Shown piece by piece: positions 35,223 to 37,481 of a DNA stretch of 37,481 nucleotides. The translations under genes and the position numbers were made by a program. The notes beneath the pieces were generated by a model. The model was not told the origin of the DNA and did not search any database. It saw nothing but the letters and a program-made list of their open reading frames with translations. Source of the stretch: an uncultured Erwinia sp. (GTDB lineage: Bacteria; Pseudomonadota; Gammaproteobacteria; Enterobacterales; Enterobacteriaceae); contig CAJYIY010000130.1 of assembly GCA_913775305.1 (NCBI GenBank), positions 1-37,481 on the forward strand, read 5' to 3'. Each line of letters opens with the position of its first letter. The first letter of the stretch is position 1.

Positions 35223-37481
35223 TTACACTGGTGTATTGTGCTGTTGCAGCAGTTCATCCAGGGTAACATTCACGTTTTCGAGCGTAATCAGCTCGGTCGA
35301 GCTGTACTGCGTTCCTGTACCGTCACGGTCAATCGACACCACGGTATTGCCATCGCTGGTATGTTCTACCGAGACATAGTTACCGATGGTGGCGGCCGAA
35401 CCGTTCCAGCCCTCCAGCAGTTCACTGACATCGATGTGGTCTTCGCCAACGGTAAAGTCGGTCCAGGTATCCGCACCGTTGCCGCCAGTGGCGTCTTCCG
35501 CATCCAGCAGGTGGTAAACCACCGTGTCTGCCCCATCACCCAGAGTGAAGGTGTCGTTGTAGGCACTGCCGGTCACAGAGTCATCGCCGCTGGTGCCAGT
35601 GACCGATGGTGCCAGGTCAATGGTCAGCGAATTCAGCGTGATTGAGCCGTCGGTGTCAGTCAGCGAGTACGAGAACACCTCTTTACTCGTGATATCGGCC
35701 GCGGTGATCCCTTCGTTGAGCACATAGCTGTATGTACCGTCAGCACTGATAGTCAGCGTGCCGTACAGCCCCTCCACGGTGGTTGATGCCGTGCCGCCCT
35801 CAGTCAGGCTGATGCCATCGATATTCAGCGTTGCGCCGGTGTGAGCGTGGGTATCGCCATCGTGTACGTTGCCATGAACCGAGGTATCGGTGTCGGCGTC
35901 CACAGATTCCACCGCCATCAACGTACTGAAGGTATTCACTCCGTTGTGCAGAGTGATGGTCAGCGATGACGACGTTGTGACGCCATGCGAATCAACGACC
36001 TGATAGGTAAAGACCGTTGTTGCTGGCAACGTAGACACTTTCAGCCCTGATGACAGAGTGAAGGTGTAATCCCCCGCGGCGTTGATCTGCAGCGAGCCGT
36101 AGGCATTGTTGATGGTGGTCAGACCGGAAGAGGCGATCGCAGTACCATTCACCGTAGAGACATGCGTCCCTGCCGGAATTTCACCGGTGGAGGAACTGGT
36201 GTCATTGGTCAACAGATGCCCTGTCGTGTTGGTGCTTACGGTGACAACCGACGTTGTGAGATCCGTGCCCACAGACAGGCTGTTAGTCGTTAAGGCATTA
36301 ACCCCCGTTGATGACAGTATCACCACGTAGTTGCCTGCGGCTGGCGCCGTAAGGGTTGCCGTTCCGGACTTGGTGCCAAACAGCGTAACCAGAGTGGTGT
36401 AAAGGTTCTGGCTTTCAACCCTTGTGTAGGAGCCATTCGCATTCTGCACGTAGAGGATGGCACTGACGGTTGACGCCACCTGAGCCCCGCTAACAGAACC
36501 TGTCACGGTGATGGCACGGCTGTCGCCGCTGCCGACCGTAAACGACAGGTACGGCTGGCTACTCAGTAAGCTCGCCGAGATCACATTGCCCAGATTGACG
36601 CTTATCGCTGATGAGCCGCTTGCCGAGGCGATAGGCGTGCCACTGGCTACCGTTGTGGTGGTGGTGGTGAAGTCCACCTCACCGGTATCCGGCGTAGCCG
36701 TAACGATAATCGCTGCTTTCACCGGCGTGGCAGTTGATGGATTACCCGCGGCATCCGTCAGAGAAACCGACAGCTGAGTGCCATTGGTCTGCGGTGTGGT
36801 CAGCGTAACGCTGAACTCGCCGTTATCGCCCACCTTGATGTCAGGCGCACTGATGGTGTTGCCGTTGGCATCCTTAACCGTCACGGTAGAGCCAGGTTCA
36901 CCCGTACCGATAATCACCGTACCCGCCGCGTTGATGCTCAGACCGCTCGGTGCATCCGGTGGCGTTGTATCCTGCGCGGTAACCGATGCTGCTGGCGATG
37001 GATTGCCGGCGTTATCCGTTTGCGTGACGGACAGGGACTGACCGTCTGTCTGAGGGGGGGTCAGATTAACGGTAAAGCTGCCATTATCCGCAACCGTTGC
37101 GCCCACTACGCTGATCACGTTGCCATTGGCATCGCGAACCGTAACAGAAGCACCCGGTTCACCCGTTCCGGTGATGGTCAGGCCGTCAGCCGCTACGACC
37201 AGAGCATCAGGTGCCGCCGGTGGTGTGGTGTCATCGGCGTCAACATCGACTGGCGTGGACGGGTTACCAGCCGCATCGGTCTGGATCACGGTCAGGGTTT
37301 CGCCGTTTGTCTGAGCCTGGCTCAGGGTGACGGTGAAGGAGCCGTTGTCCGCGACCACGGTGCCCGGCAGGCTGATCAGGTTGCCGTCCGCATCACGTAC
37401 GGTGATGGTGGCACCGGGTTCACCTGTACCGGTAATGGTCAGGCCATCTGCAGCCACCACCAGCGCGTCAACCGGATCCGG
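35223..37481 (-). CDS. Giant BapA/Lap-type adhesin, C-terminal 753 codons (5' end outside window)
   Basis: The C-terminal part of a very large surface adhesin, open from the window edge to the stop at 35223-35225. In order from the edge: three Ig-like repeats of about 87 residues with GTGEPG, VRDANGN, ADNGSFTV, TDAAGNPS and TTPPAAP; a Ser/Thr-rich region (TTTTTTVASGTPIASASGSS) with an unidentified beta-rich domain; VCBS-like modules (YGSLQINAAGDYTFTL and YGTLTISADGTYSYVLN); and a type I secretion C-terminus with GTSGDDSVTGSAYNDTF, GDGADTVVYHLLD and VGEDHIDVSELLEGW, ending LDELLQQHNTPV. The C-terminal signal and the downstream exporter genes show that it is a type I substrate. It may anchor cells in biofilm. 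The N-terminal retention module is not in the window. Confidence 0.9.
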   Translation of the reverse strand, partial: PDPVDALVVAADGLTITGTGEPGATITVRDADGNLISLPGTVVADNGSFTVTLSQAQTNGETLTVIQTDAAGNPSTPVDVDADDTTPPAAPDALVVAADGLTITGTGEPGASVTVRDANGNVISVVGATVADNGSFTVNLTPPQTDGQSLSVTQTDNAGNPSPAASVTAQDTTPPDAPSGLSINAAGTVIIGTGEPGSTVTVKDANGNTISAPDIKVGDNGEFSVTLTTPQTNGTQLSVSLTDAAGNPSTATPVKAAIIVTATPDTGEVDFTTTTTTVASGTPIASASGSSAISVNLGNVISASLLSSQPYLSFTVGSGDSRAITVTGSVSGAQVASTVSAILYVQNANGSYTRVESQNLYTTLVTLFGTKSGTATLTAPAAGNYVVILSSTGVNALTTNSLSVGTDLTTSVVTVSTNTTGHLLTNDTSSSTGEIPAGTHVSTVNGTAIASSGLTTINNAYGSLQINAAGDYTFTLSSGLKVSTLPATTVFTYQVVDSHGVTTSSSLTITLHNGVNTFSTLMAVESVDADTDTSVHGNVHDGDTHAHTGATLNIDGISLTEGGTASTTVEGLYGTLTISADGTYSYVLNEGITAADITSKEVFSYSLTDTDGSITLNSLTIDLAPSVTGTSGDDSVTGSAYNDTFTLGDGADTVVYHLLDAEDATGGNGADTWTDFTVGEDHIDVSELLEGWNGSAATIGNYVSVEHTSDGNTVVSIDRDGTGTQYSSTELITLENVNVTLDELLQQHNTPV
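36714..37469 (-). repeat. Tandem Ig-like repeats of the adhesin (87 codons, 261 bp)
   Basis: Unit 1 spans 37469-37209, unit 2 37208-36948, and a shorter, more diverged unit 3 36947 to about 36714. Units 1 and 2 share DALVVAADGLTITGTGEPG exactly but differ at DNA level in many synonymous positions, so the repeats are old or have been diversified. More units probably continue beyond the window edge. Confidence 0.9.

Noticed and set aside
36714-37469. Regularly spaced repeats considered as a CRISPR array
   Set aside because: The period is 261 bases, the units are in frame and translate into Ig-like domains, and no short identical repeats with unique spacers exist.

Overview
The window looks like chromosomal DNA of an enterobacterium, most likely Erwiniaceae (Pantoea or Erwinia type). 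Most genes have near-identical E. coli counterparts: bioABFCD, uvrB, ybhK, moaABCDE, ybhL, ybhN-clsB-ybhP, ybhQ, rhlE, dusC and ldtB. The gene order differs from E. coli in places, and accessory genes are interleaved. Genus level is an inference; no rRNA or other decisive marker is present.

Layout. 1-789 is the N-terminal part of a curA-type reductase. 885-5866 is the biotin locus: bioA diverges from bioBFCD across a perfect BirA operator. 5890-6606 is an orphan ABC ATPase with eroded ATPase motifs, sitting between bioD and uvrB. 6607-7443 is a long uvrB control region with a LexA box and a cluster of DnaA boxes. 7444-9468 is uvrB and 9574-10482 is ybhK. 10483-13493 is moaABCDE behind a ModE-like palindrome and a Moco riboswitch. 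13557-20738 holds a yaiW lipoprotein gene, ybhL, the ybhP-clsB-ybhN operon, ybhQ and rhlE. 20791-26557 holds dusC, an SDR dehydrogenase, a PPK2 polyphosphate kinase, a ZntB/CorA transporter and an L,D-transpeptidase with a long acidic Pro/Ala tail. An intergenic stretch near 24.93-25.25 kb ends in an orphan minus-strand terminator and may encode a small RNA.

26958-37481 is one minus-strand operon: a giant Ig-like/VCBS adhesin (only its C-terminal 753 codons are in the window), a TolC-type outer membrane protein, a type I secretion ABC exporter with a non-catalytic C39-like domain, an HlyD-type adaptor, and a 1056-residue glycosyltransferase. The secretion genes overlap by 4 and 20 bases, and the glycosyltransferase follows after 20 bases. 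Its C-terminal half resembles TagE/GtfA enzymes, the family that O-glycosylates Ser/Thr-rich adhesins of Gram-positive bacteria. This suggests a type I secreted adhesin with its own cytoplasmic glycosylation enzyme, and it is the part of the window most worth following up.

The rest is mostly housekeeping: cofactor synthesis (biotin, molybdopterin), DNA repair, RNA metabolism and envelope maintenance. No tRNA, rRNA, CRISPR array, insertion sequence or prophage gene was found.
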